Assembly: GCF_963677945.1 (NCBI RefSeq)
Contig: NZ_OY782578.1
Span: 2,819,258 to 2,883,257, forward strand
DNA from: an uncultured Bacteroides sp.
GTDB lineage: Bacteria > Bacteroidota > Bacteroidia > Bacteroidales > Bacteroidaceae
DNA: 64,000 nt
Direction of reading: 5' to 3'
Within the stretch, counting starts at the first letter, position 1; each line of letters starts with the position of its first letter. Position numbers and translations under genes: made by a program. The notes under the pieces are model-generated. The model searched no databases. It saw only the letters and a program-made list of their open reading frames with translations, and was not told the DNA's origin. This document shows, piece after piece, positions 49,297-57,786 of this stretch.

Positions 49297-50518
49297 AGCG
49301 TATAGATGTTTTTCTGCTTAGATCTGATTGGTTATTTTGTTTTATTTTATGTTTTACTTATACGGGTAAAGCCTGAAATAAAATTACTGTCAAAGATAAA
49401 TATTCATAGGATATAAACAATTGAAATAGTAATTTTTTTATTGGAAATAGATCTATAACTATAACATTAATAGTTTGTTATGTAATGAGTGGAGCCTAAT
49501 TCTCATACTTGTAATATACTTATATATAATACTCAGGCAAGTTTATTTTGTAATGTAGTAGAGCGTAATTAGTACTTTGTTAGTTTATCATTGCCATAGA
49601 TACCATACTTCATCACTTCGCGATCTTGTGTCATTAGTACTTTGTTAGTTTAACGGATAAACAAAAGAGAACGCCTTGGAAGTAAAACTAAGTGTCTGGT
49701 AATGCATCTTAATAATGGTATCAGATAAAAATAAGAAGAAAAATAACCCAAGAGAATGTTTGAAGAATGTGACCCAAGCAAATAACCCAAGTAATGACTG
49801 CAGAAAAATGATCGAAGAAAATGTCTACTCCTGAATAGCCGATACAGGTTTCTGTGACAAGAATATAAATAAAGCTCTTAGTCCTTTACACAAAATTATG
49901 TGTAGCACTATTTGGAGCTAGATAGAAGGCACCAAAAAATGGGTTGTCCTAACTTCCTGAACAACCCATTTTCTGATTAAAGTAATACCTTTTCCGAGCA
50001 ACTTCAATCCTCTGAAAGTATTACCTTGGCGATCCTTTTGTTTTGCGCTTAAAACAAATATCTCTATTTAAAAAGACTGTTCTGTCTAGTTTTTGATTCA
50101 ATTCTTTGTGAATCTTTTATTATTACTGAATCTGTTATAATAAGATGTAATTTTATGACCAAAGTGTAACTAATTTATAAAATAGCAAATCTATTACTTT
50201 GGATTTCTATAGTTTAGTCTACTGTAAATAAACAACATTAATTTGGTTTTATATCAATATTTTTAGTTAAAAGTTAGACTCCTGGTATAAATATCAGGAA
50301 TTAGTGAAAGATAAATTTCCAGACTTGTCTGCTAAGCGTATATTGTATTCTGTAAATAGTTGAAGAAGACTAAGGTTTCTCTTTCTAAATATCTGAGATT
50401 CTTGCATATATAAAATATGATACAAGCTCCTTCTTGATACGATTATGGATATTCTTGTTATAATTATTCCAAATAATAGATAAAAATCTTATTTCTGATG
50501 AATTTGCTTGCATTTTAT
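49297..50518. other. Gene-poor region upstream of the lyase gene
   Basis: No convincing gene. It contains a 20-bp direct repeat ATTAGTACTTTGTTAGTTTA at 49568 and 49633, the terminator-like hairpin at 49936, and at about 50278-50366 a short decayed frame (DSWYKYQELVKDK, then LSAKRILYS) interrupted by stops that may be the relic of a gene. The rest is AT-rich DNA. Confidence 0.5.
49936..49972. terminator. Hairpin with GGTTGTCCTAA core
   Basis: AAAATGGGTTGT and ACAACCCATTTT form a perfect 12-bp stem. The GGTTGTCCTAA in it is shared with the MITE-like ends at 52481. Confidence 0.6.
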
Positions 50519-50548
50519 TTTGTTTTTAGTAGATAATGCATATATTTG
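50519..50548 (+). promoter_or_regulatory. Promoter TTTG-N18-TATATTTG of the lyase gene
   Basis: The best two-part match to the Bacteroidetes consensus in this window. Transcription should begin near 50555, giving a leader of about 130 nt that contains a terminator hairpin. Confidence 0.65.
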
Positions 50549-50597
50549 CGAATGTAGTACTTTAAAAGTGTAACGAAACGACACTTCTTATTTTTTG

Positions 50598-50637
50598 AAT
50601 TGCGTGCTTTATTGACCGGAGAGTACGCAATTTTTTT
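50598..50637 (+). terminator. Leader terminator (attenuator candidate)
   Basis: AATTGCGTGCTTT pairs with AGAGTACGCAATT around a 9-nt loop and runs straight into TTTTTTT, a textbook intrinsic terminator. It lies between the promoter at 50519 and the start codon at 50688, so full-length mRNA requires read-through. A second small stem (AAGTGT...ACACTT, about 50569-50586) precedes it. Confidence 0.65.
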
Positions 50638-50687
50638 ATGCTTGGCTTTAAATAAATATCTATACAGTAAACACATTTTTTATTATT

Positions 50688-52136
50688 ATGCAGGAAATTA
50701 AATTCTACAGCGGGGAAAATATTCCATTGGAATTGCACAAAGTGCGCATTGTTCAAAAACTCAATCTGGTTCCGGTGGAACGCCGTATGGAAGCTCTTTA
50801 TGAAGGTGGATTCAACACTTTTAAACTTAGCACAAGAGATGTCTTTCTAGATATGTTGACCGACTCGGGAACAAATGCTATGAGTGATAATCAGGTTTCG
50901 GCAATGCTACGGGCTGATGATGCCTATGCCGGTTCTCAAAGTTTCGAACGGTTGCAGAAAGCAGTCGAGGATGTTCTGGATAAAAAATATCTCTTACCTG
51001 TTCACCAGGGACGTGCTGCCGAAAATATTCTTTCAGAGGCTTATGTAAAGAAGGGAAACATAATTCCAATGAATTATCACTTCACAACAGCAATGGCACA
51101 CATAACTCTCAGAGGAGGACAAATTGCTGAATTGCTTTATGATGAAGCCTATGTGATCAATTCTGATCATCCTTTCAAAGGGAACATTGATATCGAAGCG
51201 TTGGAAGAAGTTATCAAATCTAATGGTCCTGAAAATATTCCATTTATTCGCATGGAGGCTTCAACTAATTTAATTGGTGGACAGCCTTTCTCTATGCAGA
51301 ATCTTCGTGATGTACGCGCTATCGCTGATAAGTATGGTCTGCTACTCGTCCTTGATGCTAGTTTGATGGGCGAAAATGCTTACTTAATAATTCAGCGTGA
51401 AGAAGAGTTTAAAAACGCTGATATGGCTACCGTTATTAAATTAATGACCGGCTTGTCTGATATTTGTTACTTCTCTGCACGCAAGCTCAGTTGTTCACGA
51501 GGTGGAGGTATATGTACCAATAATACAGATGTTTATAAGAAGCTTCAGGTTTTTGTTCCTCTGTACGAAGGCTTCCTGACTTACGGTGGTATGTCTATTC
51601 GTGAAGTTGAAGCAATGGCAGTAGGTCTGTACGAGGTTTGGGATGAAACGATTGTAAGTCAGAGTCCGATATTTATTAAGTATCTTGTAGATTCACTGGA
51701 CGCAAAGGGTGTGCCGATGGTTAAGCCTGCCGGAGTTCTTGGAGCCCATGTAGACGCTATGCAAATATGCTCTCATATACCACAAAATCAATATCCTGCG
51801 GGAGCATTGGCAGCAGCCTTTTTCTTAATCTCAGGAGTCAGAGGTATGGAGCGTGGTACTTTGTCCAATCAACGTGATGAAAATGGTGTTGAGCCTTTAG
51901 CTAATATGGAGTTGCTTCGCCTGGCTGTACCACGTCGTGTGTTTACATTATCACAATTAAAATATGTGGAAGATCGTATGGCATGGCTTTATCAGAATCG
52001 CCATCTGATTGGTGGACTTAGATTTATTGAGGAACCACCGGTGCTACGTTTCTTCATGGGTAAACTAGAACCAACGTCTGATTGGCCACAAAAACTGATG
52101 GCTAAGTTTAAAGAAGATTTTGGTGATAGCTTGTAG
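50688..52136 (+). CDS. Tryptophanase / tyrosine phenol-lyase family beta-eliminating lyase, divergent
   Basis: 482 aa PLP enzyme of the aromatic amino acid lyase family. Shared motifs: DMLTDSGTNAMSD, HQGRAAENIL, FKGNIDIEALE, GGQPFSMQNLR, Asp223 in LDASLMGENAY, Lys266 in FSARKLS and RLAVPRRVFT. Odd points: the PLP-contacting Arg after Asp223 (DSAR or DATR in relatives) is Leu226; KKD at the lysine is KLS; the Thr of PTHQGR is Val. MERG (Arg389) resembles tyrosine phenol-lyase more than tryptophanase. Substrate is therefore uncertain. Preceded by a leader terminator. Confidence 0.85.
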   Translation: MQEIKFYSGENIPLELHKVRIVQKLNLVPVERRMEALYEGGFNTFKLSTRDVFLDMLTDSGTNAMSDNQVSAMLRADDAYAGSQSFERLQKAVEDVLDKKYLLPVHQGRAAENILSEAYVKKGNIIPMNYHFTTAMAHITLRGGQIAELLYDEAYVINSDHPFKGNIDIEALEEVIKSNGPENIPFIRMEASTNLIGGQPFSMQNLRDVRAIADKYGLLLVLDASLMGENAYLIIQREEEFKNADMATVIKLMTGLSDICYFSARKLSCSRGGGICTNNTDVYKKLQVFVPLYEGFLTYGGMSIREVEAMAVGLYEVWDETIVSQSPIFIKYLVDSLDAKGVPMVKPAGVLGAHVDAMQICSHIPQNQYPAGALAAAFFLISGVRGMERGTLSNQRDENGVEPLANMELLRLAVPRRVFTLSQLKYVEDRMAWLYQNRHLIGGLRFIEEPPVLRFFMGKLEPTSDWPQKLMAKFKEDFGDSL

Positions 52137-52285
52137 TTAATGAATTGATAAATAAATAGTTACTATATAATTTGCGTATTTGTTAGTTATATATAAGCAA
52201 TAGTGGTAGGCACTAGATAAGGTATCTGTAATGCGATAACCAGATTTATTAGTTGTATATAAGCAATGCGTAGATTTCGTGAAAT

Positions 52286-52459
52286 GAGGCTGTTCTAAAA
52301 GTAAAAATAGAATCAACCAAAGTTATAATTTGTATCTCAATAAATAGAAAACTCCTTTTACCCTTTGTAAATAAGGTCTCAAAGAGCGTTTATTTATTAT
52401 TAAGTTGTTACATACAAATTAAAAGCTTGAAATTGCTATTTGACTTTTGGGATAGCCTC
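52286..52459 (+). mobile_element. MITE-like element, copy 1
   Basis: 174 bp bounded by GAGGCTGTTCTAAAAGT and its imperfect inverse ACTTTTGGGATAGCCTC (14 of 17 match). No coding capacity. The inner sequence is a diverged match to the next unit, with CAAATTAAAAG near the right end in both. Confidence 0.55.
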
Positions 52460-52480
52460 ATTACAAAAATAAGCCAATAA

Positions 52481-52613
52481 GAGGTTGTCCTAAAAAGTAG
52501 AGTAGAGCTCTGTTTTATCCTTTATAATTAAAGACTAAAAGAACGCTTAAATTATTAGTGAAGTTGTTGATTACAAATTAAAAGTTATTCTATTGAATTT
52601 TTTGGATAGCCTG
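52481..52613 (+). mobile_element. MITE-like element, copy 2 (shorter)
   Basis: 133 bp bounded by GAGGTTGTCCTAAAAAGT and TTTTTTGGATAGCCTG. It is about 40 bp shorter than copy 1. A third, more degenerate left end lies at about 52656 with a possible right end (TTTTTCAGGACAATTT) near 52986. Confidence 0.5.
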
Positions 52614-52818
52614 TCCGAATAATTGTAAGAGGTTAATTTTTAAATAAGTATATAAGGGATTGTCCTAATAAAATAGAGCAACACCATTTTATTTATTTGA
52701 ACTTTATTTGAGAATAGAGCTTTATCTAAGAATCCGAATCAATTTGTGTTCTTTAGAGAATCTAAGTATAGTCTTTTTCCTCTGAGATTTAACTTTCAAA
52801 GATCTAATCTACTTTTTG

Positions 52819-52981
52819 GGTTTTTCGTCACTTTTGGTGGAAGATATTATATTGAACCTTTCAATCATTGTGTTTAGCAGACTTTTTGTCAGATTCAATA
52901 AATGGCTTATCAAAAAGCATGTAGGATATTGATTGGAGAGGCATTTGAAACAGTTTGCTTTCACCAAAGTGACGAAGAACC
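52819..52981. repeat. Long inverted repeat with about 117-bp loop
   Basis: GGTTTTTCGTCACTTTTGGTG at the left (given here as parts: GGTTTTTCG and TCACTTTTGGTG) faces TTCACCAAAGTGACGAAGAA at the right (52960-52979). Together with the outer ends at 52656 and 52986 it may be the core of a third non-autonomous element. The rest of the 52137-53215 gap has no gene. Confidence 0.5.
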
Positions 52982-53215
52982 AATGTTTTTCAGGACAATT
53001 TCTTTCTCTGTACTTCTATTGTATAATTTTTATTAAAATTAATCGAACGTGCAGTTAAAATAGAACACTATTTTAATTAAAATGCAATCAATTTTATTAA
53101 AATAAAATTCTATCTTCGTAATCTAATTGACAGTTGTTCTTCAAAATCAGAATGTTCTGCCATTCTTTGTGATTTATAATTTATTGATGCATAAAGTAAT
53201 TTTAAAAAAGGAATT

Positions 53216-54634
53216 ATGAAAAAGTGCCTTGTTAATCCTATCTTTTCAGCTATCATTTTACTGGGATCAACGGTTGTTCTTACTCCAGGTTGTTCGGATG
53301 AAGAATCATTGACTGTAGTTAATTCTCAGACGGGAACGGGAGTTCAAACACGTTCTGTTTCCAGTAGCTCGTCCGATTCACTTTTTGTGGCTAATGAGGT
53401 TATTGTGAAATTTAAAAGTAATTCATCATCTGCAGCAAGAGATAGCGCGCTAAGTAATGTAAGCGGAGTTGTGGCCGAGAAGATTCTGACTCGTGCCATG
53501 AAACGTAATGGTGACAAAGACGGTGTTACTTTGGTTAAAACTTTAAAGAATGTGCAGGAAGCTGTTGGGCTCCTGAAGAAGCTGGATGCTGTTGAATATG
53601 CAGAACCGAATTACATCTATACAATTGACGAGGCAGCTAATGATACTTACTTTACGGATGGTACTCTTTGGGGCATGTATGGATCGTCTTCCTCACCAGC
53701 GAATGAGTTTGGTTGTGATGCCGCAAGTGCATGGGCCGCTGGTCACACTGGTTCAGGTGATATGTACGTAGGCATTATTGACGAAGGATACATGTATATG
53801 CACGAAGATTTGGCTGCAAATGCAGGAACAAATCCGGGAGAAGTTGCAGGTAACAGAATAGATGATGATGGGAATGGCTATGTAGACGATGTATATGGCT
53901 GGAATTTCGCAGGAAATAACAATAAAGTCTTTGATGCTGCATTGGATGATCACGGTACTCATGTGGCAGGTATAATCGGTGCTTCCGGCAATAATGGAGT
54001 AGGTGTGGCCGGTGTTTGCTGGAATGTAAAACTGTTGAGCGGTAAGTTCATGGGCAGAAAAGGTGGTACTACTGCCGATGCTATCAAAGCAATCGATTAT
54101 TTTACTGAGCTGAAGAAAGCAGGTATGAATATTGTAGCAACCAATAACTCATGGAGCGGAAGTGGATATTCTCAGGCTTTATATGATGCGATAGAGAGAG
54201 CTAACTCAGCTGGAATTATATTTGTTGCAGCAGCTGGTAATAATGGTTTCAATGATGATGGATTACTGGCTAGCTATCCTGCAGCATATAGTAATAGCAA
54301 TATAATCTCTGTAGCTTCAATTACAAGTACTGGAGCTTTATCCAGTTTCTCAAATTACGGACCAAAGTCGGTAGATCTTGCTGCTCCGGGATCTGATATC
54401 ATGTCTTGTGTACCTCTTAAATCAAAGGGAAATGTTTATTCAAGTTATGCTTATAAGAGCGGTACGTCTATGGCTGCACCTCACGTAACCGGTGCTGTTG
54501 TGCTATATCTAACTTCTCATCCGGGAGCTACTGTGTCAGAAACTATCAATGCTATTCTGAGCAGTGCAATACCTACACCATCTCTTTCCGGTAAATGTGT
54601 AACGGGAGGACGATTGAATGTAAGCGGTTTCTAG
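53216..54634 (+). CDS. Subtilisin-like S8 serine protease, lipoprotein
   Basis: 472 aa. Lipobox VLTPGC at the N-terminus, an inhibitor-like propeptide (ANEVIVKFKSNSSSAARDSAL, residues about 60-140, given in part), then the peptidase S8 domain with the triad Asp189 (VGIIDEG), His246 (DDHGTHVAGIIG) and Ser418 (SGTSMAAPHVTGAV) plus the oxyanion Asn in NNSWSG/AAAGNNG. Anchored to the envelope, it cleaves proteins or peptides outside the cytoplasm. The catalytic domain runs to the end; no sorting domain. Confidence 0.93.
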   Translation: MKKCLVNPIFSAIILLGSTVVLTPGCSDEESLTVVNSQTGTGVQTRSVSSSSSDSLFVANEVIVKFKSNSSSAARDSALSNVSGVVAEKILTRAMKRNGDKDGVTLVKTLKNVQEAVGLLKKLDAVEYAEPNYIYTIDEAANDTYFTDGTLWGMYGSSSSPANEFGCDAASAWAAGHTGSGDMYVGIIDEGYMYMHEDLAANAGTNPGEVAGNRIDDDGNGYVDDVYGWNFAGNNNKVFDAALDDHGTHVAGIIGASGNNGVGVAGVCWNVKLLSGKFMGRKGGTTADAIKAIDYFTELKKAGMNIVATNNSWSGSGYSQALYDAIERANSAGIIFVAAAGNNGFNDDGLLASYPAAYSNSNIISVASITSTGALSSFSNYGPKSVDLAAPGSDIMSCVPLKSKGNVYSSYAYKSGTSMAAPHVTGAVVLYLTSHPGATVSETINAILSSAIPTPSLSGKCVTGGRLNVSGF

Positions 54635-54654
54635 TTTATTCAGTTTTATATATA

Positions 54655-54691
54655 GCAAAAGGCTGTCTGGTTTGATCAGACAGCCTTTTGC
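54655..54691 (+). terminator. Rho-independent terminator of the protease gene
   Basis: GCAAAAGGCTGTCTG and CAGACAGCCTTTTGC form a perfect 15-bp stem followed by TTTTT. Confidence 0.9.
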
Positions 54692-54757
54692 TTTTTCGGA
54701 TTATTGCTTCCCGAAAAACCTTTTAGATAAAAAATAAAGGGTTGAGTTCTTTTTTTT

Positions 54758-54803
54758 GATATGAACCCCGAAGGTTTTTTGTCGAACTTTCGAGGTTCAT
54801 ATC
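54758..54803. repeat. Inverted repeat
   Basis: GATATGAACCCCGAA faces TTTCGAGGTTCATATC (one bulge) with a T-rich loop. It may be a second terminator or a mobile-element end; GATATGAACC is not found at the flanking genes. Confidence 0.5.
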
Positions 54804-54922
54804 AGATAAAATAATCCCGAATTGTCTATATTTGTTTCAGAAAAAATCCTTTATAGACATGAGTAAAAGGATAAATTTTACCCGATATCAATAGTTTCAG
54901 ATATATATTCAGGTCTCTAATT

Positions 54923-55006
54923 GTAAATGCTAACTTTTGCATCATCAATGTGGGCCTTGTTGATAAAGGAAATCTCTCTCTAAAGGTAAATGCTAACTTT
55001 TGCATC
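54923..55006 (+). repeat. 21-bp direct repeat, two copies 63 bp apart
   Basis: GTAAATGCTAACTTTTGCATC occurs at 54923-54943 and 54986-55006. On the minus strand it encodes MQKLAFT twice in a short open frame, but no start signal or family supports a gene. Part of the 54635-55071 gap. Confidence 0.7.
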
Positions 55007-55071
55007 TTTACAGAAAATAGTTGCTTCCAACTTTCTATAAAGGTCAATCTTCTAGTTACTTAACACTTGTT

Positions 55072-56445
55072 TTATTCTCCTTCAAGAGGCCAGTTAGGAG
55101 AAGCTACATGCGATTTCTTAATTTCTTTCTCAAGATCTTTTAGTACCTCTGGATACTTCTCGGCCAGATTTGTTTTCTCGTAAGGATCTTTTGTGATGTT
55201 ATACAGTTCAAGCTTAGTACCTTTTTTTACAGATACAATCTTCCAGTCACCTTTCCGTACAGCAACCTGATTTCCCGGGAATTCCCAATAGAATACTCGG
55301 TTGTCTGTATCCTGTTTTTTGCCATCAAGTAGGGATTTGATGCTTATTCCGTCGATATGCTGAGGAAGCTTTGCATTTGCATAATCTGCAAGGGTAGGCA
55401 TTACATCCGGGAAGTAGATAAGATTCTTCATTGTTTGTCCACCTTTAATGTGCTTTGGACAGTTAACGATGAATGGCACTTTAATACCTCCTTCGTATAA
55501 GATACCTTTTCGTCCACGGAATCCGGCATTGCAATTTAGTTCTTCAAGAGGAGCCATCACTGCACCTCCGTTATCTGACGCAAAAATGATAATAGTATTG
55601 TCACGCAAACCTGTTTTGTCCAGATGATCAATTAACCGACCTATTGCTTCATCGGTGTGAGTAATCAGACTAGCATACAGTTTTGCTGTGTCCGACAAAG
55701 ATGAATTTGTATAAGGCTCCAGATTATTGATGAAATAAGGTTCATGAGGAACGTCGAAAGCAAGATACAGGAAGAATGGATTACTCTTATTACGATCTAT
55801 AAAATCGATAGATTCATTTACAGACAGATCGCTGTCGTGTATACCACGTTTGTTATTCTCGTTCTCCGGAATAACTCTCAAATCGCGGTTGTAGAAACGC
55901 AGAGCAGGATAATAATAAGGCGTATTAGAGTTCTCTGTACTGATTAACCAGCCATAAAATTCATCGAAACCCCGATCCAATGGTCCGGCTCCGGGATTAA
56001 ACCCATCCTGATGCCATTTGTTTACCAAGCAAGTTCTGTAACCTGCAGAACCTAATACAGTAGCAATAGTAGTGTCGTTAGGAAGCAGATGCATTCTGCG
56101 GATTGGATTAGCTCCTTTCAATCCGGGAAGCCCTCCAGCCTTGCAGAAGTTATCTCTGATGGTGGTATGTCCTGTATGCTTGCCTGTAAGAAGCGAACAT
56201 CTGGAAGGCGAGCTGATAGCCGATCCTGCATAGCAGTTTGTGAATCGGATACCATCACTGGCCAGTTTGTCTATGTTTGGTGTCTTAACCACCTTGTTCC
56301 CGTAGCAAGCCAGATCGCCATAACCCATATCATCTGCCAGAATAAAAATGATATTTGGACGTTTACTCTCTTGCTGGGCATGCGCAGCTGTGAAAAATGA
56401 CAGGCCTCCCAAAAGGGCCGGAACTGTTTTTATTAATAGTTTCAT
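55072..56445 (-). CDS. Secreted sulfatase (serine type)
   Basis: 457 aa with signal peptide (FFTAAHAQ). Metal site NIIFILADDMGYGDLACYG, the formylglycine motif SSPSRCSLLTGKHTG (the modified residue is Ser, so the anaerobic maturase anSME is needed), KWHQDG and FASDNGG, with DPYEKTNLAEKYPEVL at the end. It removes sulfate esters from glycans or small molecules in the periplasm; substrate class S1 but subfamily not assignable. It is a lone gene with its own TACTTTTG promoter, not in a PUL within this window. Confidence 0.93.
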   Translation of the reverse strand: MKLLIKTVPALLGGLSFFTAAHAQQESKRPNIIFILADDMGYGDLACYGNKVVKTPNIDKLASDGIRFTNCYAGSAISSPSRCSLLTGKHTGHTTIRDNFCKAGGLPGLKGANPIRRMHLLPNDTTIATVLGSAGYRTCLVNKWHQDGFNPGAGPLDRGFDEFYGWLISTENSNTPYYYPALRFYNRDLRVIPENENNKRGIHDSDLSVNESIDFIDRNKSNPFFLYLAFDVPHEPYFINNLEPYTNSSLSDTAKLYASLITHTDEAIGRLIDHLDKTGLRDNTIIIFASDNGGAVMAPLEELNCNAGFRGRKGILYEGGIKVPFIVNCPKHIKGGQTMKNLIYFPDVMPTLADYANAKLPQHIDGISIKSLLDGKKQDTDNRVFYWEFPGNQVAVRKGDWKIVSVKKGTKLELYNITKDPYEKTNLAEKYPEVLKDLEKEIKKSHVASPNWPLEGE

Positions 56446-56471
56446 TTTATGTAATTATGTTATTTGTCACT

Positions 56472-56479
56472 CAAAAGTA
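56472..56479 (-). promoter_or_regulatory. -7 element TACTTTTG of the sulfatase gene
   Basis: Minus-strand TACTTTTG about 27 bp upstream of the ATG. The rest of 56480-56721 is AT-rich with no gene. Confidence 0.5.
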
Positions 56480-56721
56480 AAACGAATAATTCTGAATACA
56501 ATAGTGTTGAGAGGATATTCCATGTAATTGTACTCATTTACATATTTAATTATTCAGCAATAAGCAGAATTCATTCTCCAATAATTGAAATCTATTCAGC
56601 ATGAAATAAAAATCAGTGGAGAATAATTTTGTGTTATCAACATTTTAATATTTAATATGTTATAATAGTAGGCCAATGGAGTGAATATTTCATAATTTGA
56701 TAACCTATAAATTCTGATAAT

Positions 56722-57483
56722 ATGATAATGCTACTTTTAGACAATATCTGGCTGATTCTTTTCATTGCATTAGGATTGCCACTAATCACTTACCGGAGTA
56801 AGTTCAGGAAAATTGTGTACCAGACCGACAGTTGGACTATCAATATTAAACCACTGCTTACTGACGAGCTAAGAGGGCTTATCGGAAGCCATAGTGTTGA
56901 TCATCCTAAATATAAGAAGTTTAGGAACTATTATAGATCTTTCCTGGTTCTCTTTTTAATATCGCTTGTTTTCTATTTTGATTTCCGGGGTTTCACAGAT
57001 ACAACAGAAACAAAAGTAGAAAAAACTAAAATTGGTGTAGGAAGCCGGGTTCCTTCTTTCTCTCTGAAGGATCAGGATGGCAATACTTTTGCAATCGATT
57101 CTATGATTGGCAAACATAATTTGGTTCTCTTCTTCTATATTTCAGACGGCGGACCTAACACTTTACGCGAGGTTTGGGCATTCCAGGAAAACCTCGATGC
57201 ATTTAAAGAGGCCGATGCTATGATTATTGGCATTGGCAGAGAGTCGGTTAATAGTCATAAGGAGTTTGCTACAGAAAATACTCTTCTCTTTACGCTACTA
57301 AGTGACGAAGGGAATAAAGTGCGTAAGATGTTCAGAGTACCATCCAACTTATTGGGATATTTGCCTGGTAGGGTTACGTATATTGTAGATAAAACAGGCA
57401 AGGTGGTATATGTACACAGTTCACAGATAAGAACCTACAAGCACGCCACAAATGCGCTGAAGTTTCTGAAAGAGATGAAATAG
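56722..57483 (+). CDS. Membrane-anchored peroxiredoxin-like protein without cysteine
   Basis: 253 aa. Two membrane helices (about 5-22 and 72-90) flank a short loop; residues 105-253 form a thioredoxin/AhpC-TSA fold (VGSRVPSFSLKDQDGNTFAIDSMIG starts it, then VLFFYISDGGPNTLREVWAF). There the peroxidatic Cys of the Bcp/Prx motif (TPGCT) is replaced by Asn, and the whole protein has no Cys, so it cannot be a thiol peroxidase. It may be a structural or binding domain. Monocistronic. Confidence 0.8.
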   Translation: MIMLLLDNIWLILFIALGLPLITYRSKFRKIVYQTDSWTINIKPLLTDELRGLIGSHSVDHPKYKKFRNYYRSFLVLFLISLVFYFDFRGFTDTTETKVEKTKIGVGSRVPSFSLKDQDGNTFAIDSMIGKHNLVLFFYISDGGPNTLREVWAFQENLDAFKEADAMIIGIGRESVNSHKEFATENTLLFTLLSDEGNKVRKMFRVPSNLLGYLPGRVTYIVDKTGKVVYVHSSQIRTYKHATNALKFLKEMK

Positions 57484-57754
57484 TAGGTCCTGAAGACTGC
57501 AAGAGTGTGGATAATCTTAACGGCACTAGTAGTTATATGAATGAAATTGCTGAAGTTGAAGTTTGCAAGTATACGCTACCTGTATTACATTTATAAACGA
57601 CTCCGATGAAATAACAGATATTGAACTCTGCAAGAGTAGTTGATAAATGGATATTTCGCTCTTTTTGTAGTAGAATTATAGTTCAATCTTGTCTTGTAAA
57701 TATTCAAATATATTTTATGCTTGTCTGAAGTAGTGTAACTCTGATAAAAAAAGC

Positions 57755-57762
57755 TATTTTTG
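57755..57762 (+). promoter_or_regulatory. -7 element TATTTTTG before sbcD
   Basis: Matches TAnnTTTG. It overlaps the upstream TTG at 57760, so translation from that codon is unlikely and the ATG at 57787 is preferred. The rest of 57484-57754 has no gene. Confidence 0.5.
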
Positions 57763-57786
57763 TATGAAAATACTTTAATCAGGAAG

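Noticed and set aside
54826-55047. Short minus-strand frame with two MQKLAFT motifs
   Set aside because: The repetition comes from a 21-bp direct repeat; no start signal, domain or conservation can be seen.
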